Origin: Thermococcus henrietii
GTDB taxonomy: Archaea; Methanobacteriota_B; Thermococci; Thermococcales; Thermococcaceae
Assembly: GCF_900198835.1 (NCBI RefSeq)
Contig: NZ_LT900021.1
Span: 1,798,001-1,862,000, forward strand
Length of the DNA: 64,000 bases
Reading direction: 5' to 3'
Part shown: in pieces, positions 9,643-17,447 of the stretch
Position numbering within the stretch: the stretch's first letter is position 1
How the letters are laid out: the number at the start of each line of letters is the position of its first letter
Position numbers and translations under genes: made by a program
Notes under the pieces: model-generated
Seen by the model: the letters and a program-made list of their open reading frames with translations, nothing else
What the model was told of the DNA's origin: nothing
The model's database searches: none

Positions 9643-10103
9643 TCTCTCACCCCCAGGAGGATTGAGTTCAGGCCCTCTCTAAGGGCCACCTCGTGAAGCC
9701 TCTTATCTGCGGTGTAAAAGGCATCGGCCTTTACGTACTTCGCCGAAACTATTTGCAAGGCGTCTGCCTGATAAATGTGATACCTCTCAATCAGCTCCCA
9801 CGCATCGGCGAGGAGCAGGGAATGGACGGGAACGACCTCAAGGACACCCAGCCTCGTGAACCGCTTTACCTCCGCCAGGAAGCCCCTTTTCAGGAAGTTG
9901 AACTCCTCCTCGGTGAGCTGGCCTCTCCTCAGCTTTTTGTCGAATATCCCGATTACCTCACCTATATTCCAGAAGCTGAAGGCCAGCTTCACCTCACCCC
10001 TGTAGGCGTCCCTGAAGGCTTTCTTCACGACGTCACTTCCGTTTTCGTTCAGATACCTCTTCAAGATTGCGCTACTGTCCAAGTAAACGCTCCTCGCGCT
10101 CAT
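9639..10103 (-). CDS. PIN-domain toxin, VapC type
   Basis: This 154-residue PIN protein shows the expected acidic residues: Asp in [12 protein letters not shown], Glu in IGEVIGIF, Asp in [11 protein letters not shown] and Asp in FYTADKRL. VapC toxins are Mg2+-dependent ribonucleases. It overlaps the upstream RHH antitoxin gene by 32 bases and the downstream archease gene by 4, so it is part of one transcript. ATG 10103 follows a GAGGGATGAG stretch. Its RNA target cannot be read from sequence. Confidence 0.88.
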   Translation of the reverse strand: MSARSVYLDSSAILKRYLNENGSDVVKKAFRDAYRGEVKLAFSFWNIGEVIGIFDKKLRRGQLTEEEFNFLKRGFLAEVKRFTRLGVLEVVPVHSLLLADAWELIERYHIYQADALQIVSAKYVKADAFYTADKRLHEVALREGLNSILLGVRE

Positions 10104-10332
10104 CCCTCATCTCCCTCAGGAGCTTTTCACTGCTCTCGCCACCAACGTCGAGTGGCTCGAACCACAGGGGAACTTCGGAGTCGTCAACATCCTTCAAGAC
10201 CTCGTTTATGAGGTAGTTCATCAGCGCCTCCTCCAGCAGTCTGCTGACCTCGCTCCCCTCCCGGACGGCCAGCTCTTTAAATTCCCTCCACAGCTCCTCA
10301 TCGACGTAAACGCTCGTTTTTACCCTGCCCAT
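10072..10332 (-). CDS. Ribbon-helix-helix antitoxin, VapB type
   Basis: This 86-residue protein begins VKTSVYVDEELWREFKELA, a ribbon-helix-helix DNA-binding domain, and continues into an acidic C-terminal half that would wrap the VapC toxin. It precedes and overlaps the PIN toxin gene by 32 bases, the usual antitoxin-first order. Two overlapping palindromes just upstream (10346-10365) are likely its operator. Confidence 0.85.
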   Translation of the reverse strand: MGRVKTSVYVDEELWREFKELAVREGSEVSRLLEEALMNYLINEVLKDVDDSEVPLWFEPLDVGGESSEKLLREMRDEREERLLGQ

Positions 10333-10345
10333 GTCACCACCTGTA

Positions 10346-10371
10346 GGTAATTACCGATGTCGGTATAAAAC
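10346..10371 (-). promoter_or_regulatory. Promoter and operator of the vapBC-archease operon
   Basis: The perfect palindrome GGTAATTACC (10346-10355) overlaps TACCGA-TG-TCGGTA (10352-10365), which runs into a TATA box read on the minus strand as TTTTATACCG (10362-10371). Palindromes between the TATA box and the start codon are what an autoregulating RHH antitoxin would need. The binding is inferred. Confidence 0.55.
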
Positions 10372-10421
10372 CCTATCGAAACCGTTAATTAGACCGCCGT
10401 CGAAACGAAGGCGGTGGTGGC

Positions 10422-11273
10422 ATGAGGGAGGTAACGCCCAAGAAAATCCGCGAGATGAAGGGGAAGGAGAAAATCACGATGGTGACGGCCTACGATTACC
10501 CCTCGGCGCTCCTGGCGGATAAAGCGGGAATTGACATCGTTTTCGTTGGCGATTCCCTTGGCATGGTCGTTTACGGCGAGGAGAACACGCTTAACGTGAC
10601 GATGGAGCAGATGGTATTCCACACGAGGGCCGTTGCAAGGGCCGTTAAGCAGGCGCTCGTCCTGGCAGATATGCCCTTCTCCAGCTACGAAGTCAGCGTC
10701 GAGGAGGGCGTTAAGAACGCCGTTCGGTTGATTCAGGCCGGTGCCGATGCTGTGAAGATTGAAGGCGGTGCCGACCACGAAAAGCTCGTCAGGAAGCTCG
10801 TCAGGATGGGAATTCCGGTTATGGGGCACACCGGTTTAACTCCCCAGCGCTATCTAAGGCTCGGTGGCTACAGAATCACCGGCGAGACGGAGGAGGAAAT
10901 CGAGGAAATCCTGCGCGACGCGAAGGCCCTTGAGCGGGCAGGGGCCTTCGCGGTCGTTCTGGAGTTCGTTTTGGCCGATGTTGCGAAGCTCGTAACGGAG
11001 GAGGTCTCGATTCCGACGATAGGAATTGGGGCGGGTCCGTACGTTGACGGTCAGGTTCTGGTCTGGCACGACCTTCTTGGAATCTATGAAAACTCACCGC
11101 CCTTCGCCAAGCGCTACGCCGAGCTGGGTGGGATTATCTTGGAGGCCCTAAATCAGTACAACCGCGAGGTCAAGGCTGGAGAATTCCCGAGCGAGGAGTA
11201 CTACTGGGAGTACGGGGACAAGGAAGACTTTGAGAGGAAGGCAAAAAACGCCCTCAGAAGGCTTGACTTCTGA
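10422..11273 (+). CDS. panB: 3-methyl-2-oxobutanoate hydroxymethyltransferase
   Basis: PanB transfers a hydroxymethyl group from methylenetetrahydrofolate (or the archaeal pterin) to 2-oxoisovalerate, giving ketopantoate for coenzyme A synthesis. The 283-residue length is normal. Blocks visible are [29 protein letters not shown] with the metal-binding Asp, DAVKIEGG with the catalytic-site Lys/Glu, GHTGLTPQ and [26 protein letters not shown] precedes the ATG. It is divergent from the vapBC operon and has no other pantothenate gene next to it. Confidence 0.95.
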   Translation: MREVTPKKIREMKGKEKITMVTAYDYPSALLADKAGIDIVFVGDSLGMVVYGEENTLNVTMEQMVFHTRAVARAVKQALVLADMPFSSYEVSVEEGVKNAVRLIQAGADAVKIEGGADHEKLVRKLVRMGIPVMGHTGLTPQRYLRLGGYRITGETEEEIEEILRDAKALERAGAFAVVLEFVLADVAKLVTEEVSIPTIGIGAGPYVDGQVLVWHDLLGIYENSPPFAKRYAELGGIILEALNQYNREVKAGEFPSEEYYWEYGDKEDFERKAKNALRRLDF

Positions 11274-11368
11274 GTTCTTTCGGCGACTTTTTGGATTCCT
11301 TCCAATTTTGTGTGTTTCCAGCCCTTCTTTGTAACCACTCCGTAGTTTTGGATTGTTTAAACTTCAAG

Positions 11369-11377
11369 GTTTATAAG
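11369..11377 (+). promoter_or_regulatory. TATA box for the 11412 gene
   Basis: AAGGTTTATAAGGG lies about 35-40 bases before the ATG at 11412, a typical archaeal promoter spacing. Confidence 0.5.
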
Positions 11378-11411
11378 GGATTATTGTGGAATATTCAATG
11401 GGGGCAGTGGA

Positions 11412-11828
11412 ATGTTCAACGTAACGAGGGGTGCAAGGGGCAACAAGCGGCTCTTAGCGATGGTCTTCGCGTTCTCAGTGGTGGCAGGGGTGTTCATCGG
11501 TTTCGTAGCGGCCACTGGCTCAAGCGTCACTTACCATGTGACTCTAAGCCCCAATTCTCCTTACTATTTTTCAATTTCTGGAAGCTTTCTAACGGTCTCC
11601 GTAGAGGTTTCCTCTTCTGAACCTGTTACGGTCTGTATAACTGACGCCACGGGGCTTGCAAAGTTAAAGGCGGGCGAAAAAGCCCTGTGCTACATGTACG
11701 CGGGGAACGTGAAGGACCTGAAGAGGGTTTGGAGAAGTCCCAACGACGGCCAGTTCTACCTCGTGATACTATCTGACAAGCCCGCAGAAGCGACGGTTAC
11801 CATAGAGCGCGGAATCCTCGTAAAATGA
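11412..11828 (+). CDS. Small membrane-anchored or secreted protein, unknown function
   Basis: I do not recognise this 138-residue protein. Residues 12-36 form one hydrophobic segment (RLLAMVFAFSVVAGVFIGF region) after a positively charged N-terminus, so it is exported or anchored with the rest outside. The remainder is rich in beta-prone Ser, Thr and Val residues and has two Cys. It has its own TATA box and ends four bases before the tRNA-Thr 3' end, on the opposite strand. Confidence 0.65.
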   Translation: MFNVTRGARGNKRLLAMVFAFSVVAGVFIGFVAATGSSVTYHVTLSPNSPYYFSISGSFLTVSVEVSSSEPVTVCITDATGLAKLKAGEKALCYMYAGNVKDLKRVWRSPNDGQFYLVILSDKPAEATVTIERGILVK

Positions 11829-11905
11829 TGGAGCCGGGACCGGGATTTGAACCCGGGACCTGGGGATTACGAGTCCCCCGCCCTGCCGAGCTAGGCTACC
11901 CCGGC
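11829..11905 (-). tRNA. tRNA-Thr (anticodon CGT), CCA encoded
   Basis: On the minus strand the acceptor stem GCCGGGG pairs with TCCCGGC. The anticodon stem GGGGA/TCCCC encloses CTCGTAA, giving anticodon CGT, and the T arm is CCGGG-TTCAAAT-CCCGG. The discriminator is T, as in many archaeal tRNA-Thr, followed by an encoded CCA (11829-11831). No intron is seen. Confidence 0.95.
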
Positions 11906-11944
11906 ACCGTTCTAAGGAACAGGCCCGGGATTTATAAGCTTTTC

Positions 11945-12760
11945 TCAGGGCTGGCCGAGGATGCTCCGGATTACCATCAGCCACTTCTGGGGGTCGAGGG
12001 CAACGAGGAAGGCAAGCGTGGCAAGTAGGACGTTGAAAGCCGTTATCGCCCCAAGGGACTTGAGCTCCCACCGGTAGAAGCACTCTGGAACGCGCGCCAT
12101 CCAGCCATCGGTCGCCCTTGAAACCGCCCACGCCAAGAGGAATCCGGTGAGAACATCGTATATCCAGTGGTGAGCCAAGAACACCGTCGCAAAGGGAATC
12201 AGAGTGTTTATCGCTATCAATGCTTTTCCACCTATGCGCTTTCTGTACTTCCAGATTGTTATGATGTTTATCGCCGCAAAGGTGTTGTGGAGGGAAGGCA
12301 GCACGAACTCCTGCCTCGTCAGCAGGGTATTGTCAACCGAGTAGCCGGGGATGTGGTAGACGTAGTGGGGAGCGTGGATGTGGAAGATTAAGTAGACTGT
12401 CCCAGCCCCAGCGTACGCCATCAGATACCTCGCAAGGAGTTCGTCCGAGGTTTTAAGGTCACGCAGGTAAAGCAGAACGTAGAGGACCATGAACCCTATT
12501 GAACCGGCAAAGCCGAAGTAGTAGACCCACCTCAGGGTCATGTAGAGAGGGGGTATCGACTTTGTAAAGCTCAACAAGCCGAGAACGAGGGAGCGGGAAG
12601 TCAGAGGAAGCTTAAGGAACTCCCTGGTCGCGTCGATGCTCCACCTGCCGAGGTAGCCGTACAGGATTCCAAAGGCTATCCACCCGAAGTAGCTGAGAAT
12701 GAAGGCGTTCAACCTCACGAGAACTTCCCTGTCGCGAAGCCTCGCAAGGAGTGGGTTCAT
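11945..12760 (-). CDS. PAP2-family membrane phosphatase
   Basis: The 271-residue protein has about six transmembrane helices and the type-2 phosphatidic acid phosphatase motifs LPSLHNTFAAIN (PSLH, about residue 155) and AHHWIYDVLTG with the catalytic His and Asp. Such enzymes remove phosphate from membrane lipids or isoprenyl diphosphates at the membrane. The substrate is not known. The Shine-Dalgarno before ATG 12760 is weak (GGGGATAAG). Confidence 0.8.
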   Translation of the reverse strand: MNPLLARLRDREVLVRLNAFILSYFGWIAFGILYGYLGRWSIDATREFLKLPLTSRSLVLGLLSFTKSIPPLYMTLRWVYYFGFAGSIGFMVLYVLLYLRDLKTSDELLARYLMAYAGAGTVYLIFHIHAPHYVYHIPGYSVDNTLLTRQEFVLPSLHNTFAAINIITIWKYRKRIGGKALIAINTLIPFATVFLAHHWIYDVLTGFLLAWAVSRATDGWMARVPECFYRWELKSLGAITAFNVLLATLAFLVALDPQKWLMVIRSILGQP

Positions 12761-12863
12761 TTCTTATCCCCCGAAGTGATTGCTTAACTCGTCCGTTATG
12801 TATCGGGATGTATTGGGACCAACCCTTTAAAAACTTTGCACTTAACCCCGGAAGGGTGGTATC

Positions 12864-13310
12864 ATGGAAGTACCCGGCTACGGAAAGATTGAGTTCAACG
12901 CCGTCCTCTTCGACCTGAACGGCACACTGGGGGTCGAGGGGAAGGTCCCCGACGACGTGAAGGAACTTCTTGCGAAACTCGCCGACCGCTACACGGTGGT
13001 TGTTCTCAGCGCGGACACCTTCGGAACCCTGGAGGAGGAGTTCAAAGGTTTACCCGTTAGAATCGAGAGGGTCTCAAGCGGTGTCGAAAAGGCCGAGATT
13101 GCTGAAGGCTACGCACCCTACGCCGCCGTTGGAAACGGAAACAACGACGTTGCCATGCTTGAGAAGGCGGAGCTGGCCTTCTGCGTGATTGGGCGGGAAG
13201 GGGCGAGCGTTGACGCGCTACTCGCGAGCGATGTAGTAGTCACGGATGTCAAGGACGCGATAGAGATGCTCCTCAACGAGAAGAAGCTAATAGCGACGCT
13301 GAGGAGGTAG
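12864..13310 (+). CDS. HAD-superfamily hydrolase, P-type-ATPase-like soluble type
   Basis: The 148-residue protein has HAD motif I as VLFDLNGTLG, where Asn replaces the usual second Asp, motif II as VVLSADTFGT, a Lys in VEKAEIAEG, and motif III/IV as VGNGNNDVAML. This matches the small soluble HAD proteins related to P-type ATPase catalytic domains. The substrate is unknown. The Asn at the general acid/base position is seen in ATPase-like members and may mean slow phosphatase activity. YigZ follows after 1 base, so they form an operon. Confidence 0.8.
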   Translation: MEVPGYGKIEFNAVLFDLNGTLGVEGKVPDDVKELLAKLADRYTVVVLSADTFGTLEEEFKGLPVRIERVSSGVEKAEIAEGYAPYAAVGNGNNDVAMLEKAELAFCVIGREGASVDALLASDVVVTDVKDAIEMLLNEKKLIATLRR

Positions 13311-13311
13311 C

Positions 13312-13935
13312 ATGAGGACTCTAAAAGGCGTCGGGACGGCCAGACTCGTTGTGAAGAAGTCGGTCTTCATCGGCTACGCCTCGCCCGCTAAAAATGAGGA
13401 GGAAGCCAAGGCATTTATCGTAAAAATTAAGGCCCACCACAGCGACGCTAACCACAACGTCTCCGCCTACGTCATAAACGACGGGCGGAACTTCGCGGTC
13501 CGCTACGATGACGACGGCGAGCCGAAGGGGAGCGCCGGAAAGCCCGTCCTAAAGGTCATTCAGAACAAAGGCCTGAGCAACGTGGTCGTAGTGGTCACGC
13601 GCTACTTCGGCGGGATAAAGCTCGGCTACGGCGGCCTAGTTAAGGCCTACAGCGAGGCCGCCAGCAGGGCCATAGAGAACGCGGGAATCGTTGAGGTCTA
13701 CGAGACGGAGCGCTTTCAGGTTACCTTTTCCTACAGCCTGTTCCACACCGTTAGGGAAACCATCGAAAAAGCCGGCGCGAGGGTCGTCGGCGAGGACTAC
13801 TCCGGGAGCGTCACCTTCACCGTCGAGACGAGAAAAGGGGACGCGGAAGGACTGATGAGGCTCCTCGTTGAAAAAACGAGGGGAAAGGCAAGGGTAAGGA
13901 GGCTGTTCATGGGGACCTTTAACGGAAAGCTCTAG
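13312..13935 (+). CDS. YigZ/IMPACT-family protein
   Basis: The 207-residue protein has the UPF0029/IMPACT N-terminal domain (KKSVFIGYASPAKNEEEAKAFI, DDDGEPKGSAGKPVL, VVVTRYFGGIKLGYGGL) and a C-terminal ferredoxin-like domain of about 65 residues. The biochemical role in archaea is not settled; eukaryotic IMPACT regulates translation through GCN1. It starts one base after the HAD gene with AGGAGGT as ribosome site. Confidence 0.88.
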   Translation: MRTLKGVGTARLVVKKSVFIGYASPAKNEEEAKAFIVKIKAHHSDANHNVSAYVINDGRNFAVRYDDDGEPKGSAGKPVLKVIQNKGLSNVVVVVTRYFGGIKLGYGGLVKAYSEAASRAIENAGIVEVYETERFQVTFSYSLFHTVRETIEKAGARVVGEDYSGSVTFTVETRKGDAEGLMRLLVEKTRGKARVRRLFMGTFNGKL

Positions 13936-14030
13936 AGATAAGTAGAAAACACGGAAGACGTAACTCTGCCGTTTAGTAGGGTCATCGAGAAGTACCCAAA
14001 ACAACAGAGGGGAGCATACTATACGCCCCC

Positions 14031-14597
14031 TCACAGCCAGGCGATTAGGAACAGCGCCAGACCGTACGCGACTACGAGCGCATAAACCCGCTTGCTCCAC
14101 GATAGAACCTTACCCCCGTCGAAAAACCTGAAGGGAAGAAGGTTGCACAGCCCCATGAGCGTGTTGATGCCGTACACTGCCGCGATTTCCATGCTACTGT
14201 TGAAAAACGCCAAGACGAAGAACACCGTTGCAAAGGCGAGGTTGGCGAGAGGACCCGCGAGGGCTATTTTCCCCACTTCCCCCACATCGTAATGGGGCTT
14301 CCAGGTTGTCCCATCCACCTTGGGGGCTACCTCAAAAACCCCCGGTGCAAAAAAGATTGCACTCCCAAGGGTTGCCAGATACAGGAGTATAGAAACCACG
14401 ATTACAGTCGGAGAGAGCCGATACCCCCCAGCGTACCCAAACTTATTCCCAACGTACTTGTGCCCCAGTTCGTAAAGAGCGAACGCCGTCAGAAGGGGTA
14501 TTGCGTAGAACTCGGCACTTGAAAGGCTCGTCCACGACAGCATGCCGAGAATCAAAAAGTAGGCAACCGTTAGATGTACCATCTCTACCATGTCCAT
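14031..14597 (-). CDS. Site-2-protease-like membrane protein with altered HExxH
   Basis: This 188-residue protein has about five or six transmembrane segments and the outline of an M50 intramembrane metalloprotease. There is LYELGHKYV where HExxH is expected, and NLLPFRFFDGGKV matching the NxxPxxxxDG motif that supplies the third zinc ligand. The first His of HExxH is Tyr, so one zinc ligand is missing while the Glu, second His and Asp stay. It may be a non-proteolytic relative. GGTGG precedes ATG 14597. Confidence 0.75.
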   Translation of the reverse strand: MDMVEMVHLTVAYFLILGMLSWTSLSSAEFYAIPLLTAFALYELGHKYVGNKFGYAGGYRLSPTVIVVSILLYLATLGSAIFFAPGVFEVAPKVDGTTWKPHYDVGEVGKIALAGPLANLAFATVFFVLAFFNSSMEIAAVYGINTLMGLCNLLPFRFFDGGKVLSWSKRVYALVVAYGLALFLIAWL

Positions 14598-14715
14598 GAA
14601 ACCACCGAAGTACCATCGGCGTTAAGCACAAAAATTTTTCTCCTAAAGGGTCTGCTGAGACCAACCCTTACCATTCGAAGGCCCTCAAGGGACCTCAAAG
14701 GGGAAATAAAGGAAG

Positions 14716-14958
14716 TCAAATTAGACGGTTTATCTCTTCCTCCATTCTTACCCTCTCTGCGAAAGCCCGAAGAAGCTCGTAGAGGGCTTTGGCGTTCTCC
14801 CGCGTGTAGGAGACCCTGACCGGTTTGAACATGGGTGGTGCAAAGCTGACCGCGTCTTTTTCAAACACGAACTCGGCAGGATACTTTATCGGCGAGAACG
14901 TGAAAGAGTCAAAACATTCCAACACGACACGGGTTTTCTTAACCCTTTTCACACCCAC
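14716..14958 (-). CDS. Small protein with YTREN motif, paralogue of the 14998 gene
   Basis: This 80-residue protein is unknown to me. Its C-terminal part, VSYTRENAKALYELLRAF, resembles IKYTRENVQKLAYLYWKY in the next gene upstream, so the two are probably diverged duplicates. The start is uncertain: GTG 14958 lies five bases after GGGAGGTGA, with other GTG codons at 14967 and 14952. It sits 39 bases after the 14998 gene on the same strand, likely co-transcribed. Confidence 0.6.
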   Translation of the reverse strand: MGVKRVKKTRVVLECFDSFTFSPIKYPAEFVFEKDAVSFAPPMFKPVRVSYTRENAKALYELLRAFAERVRMEEEINRLI

Positions 14959-14997
14959 AAGAATCACCTCCCAGCTTCTTGAAAAGAAAAGAAAGCT

Positions 14998-15264
14998 TCA
15001 GAGGGCGGGAACGGGGTCGGAAACCTCGCGGGGAACGTTCATACCTTCAACGTGTCTCATATACTTCCAGTAAAGATATGCCAGTTTCTGAACGTTCTCG
15101 CGGGTGTATTTGATGAGAAGCTGGCTCGAAAAGTTCTCGCTCGTAATTGTGAGTTTCAGGTACTTGGGTTCAAACTCGGCTTTTATTGTTACAGTTTCAG
15201 AAGGGCCGTCAAGCTCAAGAAGGTAGCAATCAAACTCGTATCCAAAATTAAGGGCACGCACCAT
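14998..15264 (-). CDS. Small protein with YTREN motif, first of a tandem pair
   Basis: This 88-residue protein has an N-terminal beta-rich half (YEFDCYLLELDGPSE, TVTIKAEF) and a helical C-terminal half beginning IKYTREN. It shares that motif and overall layout with the gene at 14716. No known domain is recognised. GGTGGTG precedes ATG 15264, and TTTATAAATTTAAAC on the minus strand near 15335-15349 looks like its promoter. Confidence 0.6.
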   Translation of the reverse strand: MVRALNFGYEFDCYLLELDGPSETVTIKAEFEPKYLKLTITSENFSSQLLIKYTRENVQKLAYLYWKYMRHVEGMNVPREVSDPVPAL

Positions 15265-15509
15265 TCCGCACCACCAGAAACGCTACCTCCAGTCCCGAGG
15301 AGGTCCGGAAACGGCGAGAGTAATAAAGCAAGTTTAAATTTATAAATCTTTCGGTCCATGGAACATGCCACCAAACTCATGTGAAGATGTAGCTTTCAAA
15401 AAGGTGTCCTCTTAGGGTTCCTAGAACGCATTAATCCTTTGATTCATCGTTCAACATCCGCATCCAGGAAAAAGTTTAAAAGGTTCCGTCATGAGTAGAC
15501 CGCGGGTTA

Positions 15510-15587
15510 GGGGCCGTAGGGTAGCTTGGCCCATCCTGCGGGCTTTGGGAGCCCGTGACCCGGGTTCAAATCCCGGCGGCCCCACCA
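15510..15587 (+). tRNA. tRNA-Pro (anticodon TGG), CCA encoded
   Basis: Acceptor GGGGCCG pairs with CGGCCCC (15577-15583). The anticodon stem CGGGC/GCCCG holds loop TTTGGGA, giving anticodon TGG with G37 as usual for tRNA-Pro. The T arm is CCGGG-TTCAAAT-CCCGG, discriminator A, CCA encoded at 15585-15587. It marks the left edge of the CRISPR island, but I found no duplicated tRNA end that would indicate an integrated element. Confidence 0.96.
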
Positions 15588-15985
15588 CACTCTTCACGTT
15601 TCTACGTTCCAGTCCCATCGGTAACGTCTCGCGTGAGAAACTAACGCGGGTTACAATATTGGGGTCAGTATAGTCCCAGTGCAAGTGTTGGCATGCAACG
15701 AAACGCGAAACACTTGAATGAAAGGGAGGCGTAGGTACCTGTATCACCCCCCAATCGAGATATTACCGTTTCAGGTGTTGCACGACTGTTTCATGGATGA
15801 AACAAACGCATCTACTTGTTGGTTTTTGTTTTCGTTTTTCTGTTCCACGAGAGGATACGGTGTTATGATGCCAGAACAAACGTCTGGAATTCGCACTTGG
15901 GAATGCAACAAAATAATAAAAATGAACCCCTACGGTGTTGCACAGATGCAACGATGCAACGTCCTGCACCGAACGTCTTGATGTT
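15588..15985. other. Gene-free 398-base stretch between tRNA-Pro and the CRISPR island
   Basis: I see no convincing gene here. The stretch has four copies of ATGCAAC (15693, 15903, 15946, 15954), a near-perfect palindrome TGTTTCAT-GG-ATGAAACA (15787-15804), and a hairpin at 15937-15952. A further ATGCAAC is at 19589 in the gap between the two cas6 genes. It could be eroded sequence at an island border. Confidence 0.4.
15911..15952 (-). terminator. Possible terminator of the CARF-PIN operon
   Basis: Reading the minus strand after the CARF-PIN stop, GTTGCA-TCTG-TGCAAC forms a 6-bp hairpin (15937-15952). The T-rich stretch TTCATTTTTATTATTTTG follows. Archaeal termination depends mainly on the T tract. 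Confidence 0.35.
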
Positions 15986-17443
15986 CTATGAGTTACTTTC
16001 AAAAATCCTAAGCAATCGACCGTACTCGAAGCCGTTCAGCCGAAGTCTCTCCGTCTCCCAGTCCTCCGTTTTCTTGCCCTTCCATACACCGTACAGCTTG
16101 TAGTGGGCAAAGTTAAGCTCGCCGAGAACTACGGCGAGGGTATAGAGTGTATCCCTGAGGTCCTCCCAGCGCCCCTTAAGTGTCTTTCCAAAAACATCCT
16201 CCCACTCAAGCTTGAACGGTATCAGTCCAGAGCCGCTCAGGGCTTTCATCTCGGCGTAGGCCCTATCGTCCAGGGTAACGACAAGAACGTTCACGTCCTT
16301 CCTCTCGGCGTAGCTTCTGTAATCAAGGGCTATCCTTGTATCCCCCTCCTCATTTCCCCCACTGTCAACTAGTTCCGCACCGCTTGACTTCAACTTCTGA
16401 AGCTCCACCAAGCCCAGCGTTGCAAACCTTGCCAGCGGGGTTGGCTGGTTGGAGAACACTCCCAAAGCGGTGTTGTAGCGTAGCTTTTTGTTCAGGTGTC
16501 TTCCAACTTCATCCATGACACCCTTGGCGTACAGGAAGTCGAAAATCAAGTTTCCGTTTCTGTAAAAGTCATCCTCAGCTAGAATCTTCGAGGGAACTCT
16601 GAAGTAGAGAGCGTTCGTGTCAAAGCCCACGTAGAGGGGTCGTCCATCCTCAAGGAGAGAGAAGACTTTTTTCCTGAGCTCGTCCCAGTTCCTGAACTTG
16701 GCCATTCCTCCGGCCACTATCGCCTCGCGGACCTTCGAGGGGTCACCGTGAACGGTATCATTGACATGAACCCTCTGGGAGACCTTGAGCTCCGCTTTTT
16801 CACCGAGCCTAACTTTTCCTATTGGAATGCTCCTCAACGAGACGTCGAACGCGGTTTTACCATCGAGGTAGAGGGAGTTGAGAACCCTCATGAGGGCTCC
16901 CCGGGTTATGAAGTAGCTACCTGAAGACTCCTTTCCAGACCTCCTCGGTCTGAGAAAACCCTTATTCCCGGTGAGTTCTCTCGTTGTAAAGAGCTTTTGT
17001 TTCACCATTGGGACGTCAAAGAGAAGCCTCCCCGTGTAGCTTAAATCGTCTAGATGGAGGTACGTCACCTCGTCGGCGTTCTCTGACATGGCCGCGCTGA
17101 GGAGGAGGGCGCTCATGAACTTCCTGCCTGGAGTGATGTCCACAACAACCTCGTAACCCTTACTCTTCAGTGAGTTGATGAGGGAGCCGGCTTTTTCCCT
17201 GAACTCGACGGGGTTCTCCTCGTTGAACCTCAGGTTCTCTCCCGCAACAACTTTTACGCCAGCCCCGTACGTCTTAGATAGTTCTTTGATTAGCTCCTTT
17301 GCTTTTTCTAACTGTTCCCTGACGTCATCGTTCCAGAGAAGGTACACCATATTCGGTAACCAGGAGTAAACCTCGGAGAGATACCAGAGTGGATTGATAA
17401 CGGCCTCAACGCTCGTTCCAACTGTTGTTATGTAAGCCCTCAT
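15986..17443 (-). CDS. CARF-PIN fusion protein, candidate cyclic-oligoadenylate effector
   Basis: The 485-residue protein begins with a CARF-type Rossmann fold: ITTVGTSVEAVINPLWYL at residues 5-22 and VVVDITPGRKFM at 99-110, the latter in the place of the D-T/S-G-G loop of CARF ligand sites. The C-terminal part from about 265 reads like a PIN nuclease, with YVGFDTNALYF (Asp275), RIALDYRSYAE (370-380, acidic residues) and VVTLDDRAYAEM (Asp392/393). Type III systems activate CARF proteins with cyclic oligoadenylates made by Cas10, so I infer a signal-gated nuclease. CARF-PIN combinations have been noted in surveys. The stop codon of the upstream membrane-protein gene is 4 bases from the ATG, so the two are tightly coupled. 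Domain calls rest on motifs only. Confidence 0.75.
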   Translation of the reverse strand: MRAYITTVGTSVEAVINPLWYLSEVYSWLPNMVYLLWNDDVREQLEKAKELIKELSKTYGAGVKVVAGENLRFNEENPVEFREKAGSLINSLKSKGYEVVVDITPGRKFMSALLLSAAMSENADEVTYLHLDDLSYTGRLLFDVPMVKQKLFTTRELTGNKGFLRPRRSGKESSGSYFITRGALMRVLNSLYLDGKTAFDVSLRSIPIGKVRLGEKAELKVSQRVHVNDTVHGDPSKVREAIVAGGMAKFRNWDELRKKVFSLLEDGRPLYVGFDTNALYFRVPSKILAEDDFYRNGNLIFDFLYAKGVMDEVGRHLNKKLRYNTALGVFSNQPTPLARFATLGLVELQKLKSSGAELVDSGGNEEGDTRIALDYRSYAERKDVNVLVVTLDDRAYAEMKALSGSGLIPFKLEWEDVFGKTLKGRWEDLRDTLYTLAVVLGELNFAHYKLYGVWKGKKTEDWETERLRLNGFEYGRLLRIFESNS

Positions 17444-17447
17444 GCAA

